Below, piece by piece: positions 13,866 through 14,091 of a stretch of 14,091 nucleotides of DNA (position 1 is its first letter; every line of letters begins with the position of its first letter). Source of the stretch: JAVVEG01 sp041689205 (lineage in GTDB: Bacteria; Pseudomonadota; Gammaproteobacteria; Pseudomonadales; Pseudohongiellaceae); NCBI GenBank assembly GCA_041689205.1, contig JBDNGQ010000012.1, forward strand, positions 1 through 14,091, written 5' to 3'. Both the position numbers and the translations under genes were made by a program. The notes under the pieces were generated by a model that saw nothing but the letters and a program-made list of their open reading frames with translations, made no database searches and was not told the DNA's origin.

Positions 13866-13962
13866 GTGGGTATCCTCGTTAATAAAACGAGACCACATTA
13901 CTGCAATCGGTCATCAATTTTTAGATGGGGTTTGTCGAGCGTTTACGTTATAACCAGAATCT

Positions 13963-14091
13963 TCACAAAGAACCATCACTCTCCGGCAGCACCGACTTGA
14001 TGTCATACACCACCTGCGTGCTCGTTGGACACAACGGCATGTCTATAAACTCGCGATGCGCCACCGCAAGCACCACCGCCTGATAATCACA
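13963..14091 (-). CDS. C-terminus of a nucleotide-sugar dehydrogenase (partial, continues beyond the window)
   Basis: The 42 residues from the window edge to TGA 13965-13963 include DYQAVVLAVAHREFIDMPLC and QVVYDIKSVLPESDGSL. This is the C-terminal UDP-binding domain end of UDP-N-acetylhexosamine 6-dehydrogenases (WbpA/TviB type): AVVLAVAHREF, then VYD(I/V)K.VLP. The bulk of the gene lies to the right, outside the window, and whether it is intact cannot be seen. With manC it points to an O-antigen or exopolysaccharide locus. The IS66 left end lies 17 bases past its stop. Confidence 0.85.
   Translation of the reverse strand, partial: CDYQAVVLAVAHREFIDMPLCPTSTQVVYDIKSVLPESDGSL

Larger units (their letters stand above)
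13470..13946 (-). mobile_element. IS66-family insertion element remnant (left end, tnpA, start of tnpB)
   Basis: On the minus strand, the outer end begins GTAAACGCTCGACAAACC at 13946, close to the GTAAGCG-type tips of IS66 elements, and is followed by a short leader, tnpA and the first 19 codons of tnpB. Homology stops near 13470 within the TnpB segment SINGLSA. The rest of tnpB, the tnpC transposase and the right end are absent, so the element cannot move. It lies directly beyond the stop of the dehydrogenase gene at the window edge. Confidence 0.8.

Overview
The window reads as a piece of a marine-type gammaproteobacterial chromosome. The basis is the codon use, a TonB-dependent receptor, a ManC-type mannose-1-phosphate guanylyltransferase and IS66, TacAT and FitA families; Marinobacter and its relatives would fit, but this is inference. 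It looks like an accessory island set into, or next to, a surface-polysaccharide locus. Intact anti-phage-type genes sit among an unusual number of broken genes.

Left part (1-4017): a frameshifted and truncated CopB-like copper ATPase (minus) diverges from an intact TonB-dependent receptor (plus). The receptor leader carries five tandem 14-nt units. Beyond it lies a dead Phd/PIN toxin-antitoxin pair (nonsense codon in the antitoxin, internal deletion in the toxin) that still has a perfect TTGTGTACACAA operator.

Defence and toxin-antitoxin part (4018-9549): an RloA/RloB (AbiL-type) ATPase-Toprim pair with a clear promoter; an intact TacA/TacT acetyltransferase toxin-antitoxin; a HicB-like antitoxin without a start codon; an N-terminal fragment of a nucleotide-sugar dehydrogenase; a compact three-gene minus-strand operon (54-aa basic protein, TIR/deoxyribosyltransferase-like protein, 150-aa protein with a nucleotidyltransferase-like motif); a glycosyltransferase-like fragment; and an orphan FitA-type antitoxin that retains only the first three codons of its toxin.

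Right part (9650-14091): manC broken by a single-base frameshift; a translationally coupled DUF4062 / AlbA_2-HATPase pair; a decayed IS66 element; and the C-terminus of a nucleotide-sugar dehydrogenase running off the window. The IS66 end at 13921-13946 recurs with three mismatches at 4018-4043, where it supplies the last codons and stop of rloB.

The gene pairs most likely to be working systems are RloAB, TacAT, the three-gene operon at 7781-8815 and the DUF4062/AlbA_2 pair. The last two are the best candidates for poorly described defence systems. All functional calls rest on motif recognition by eye; no database search was run.
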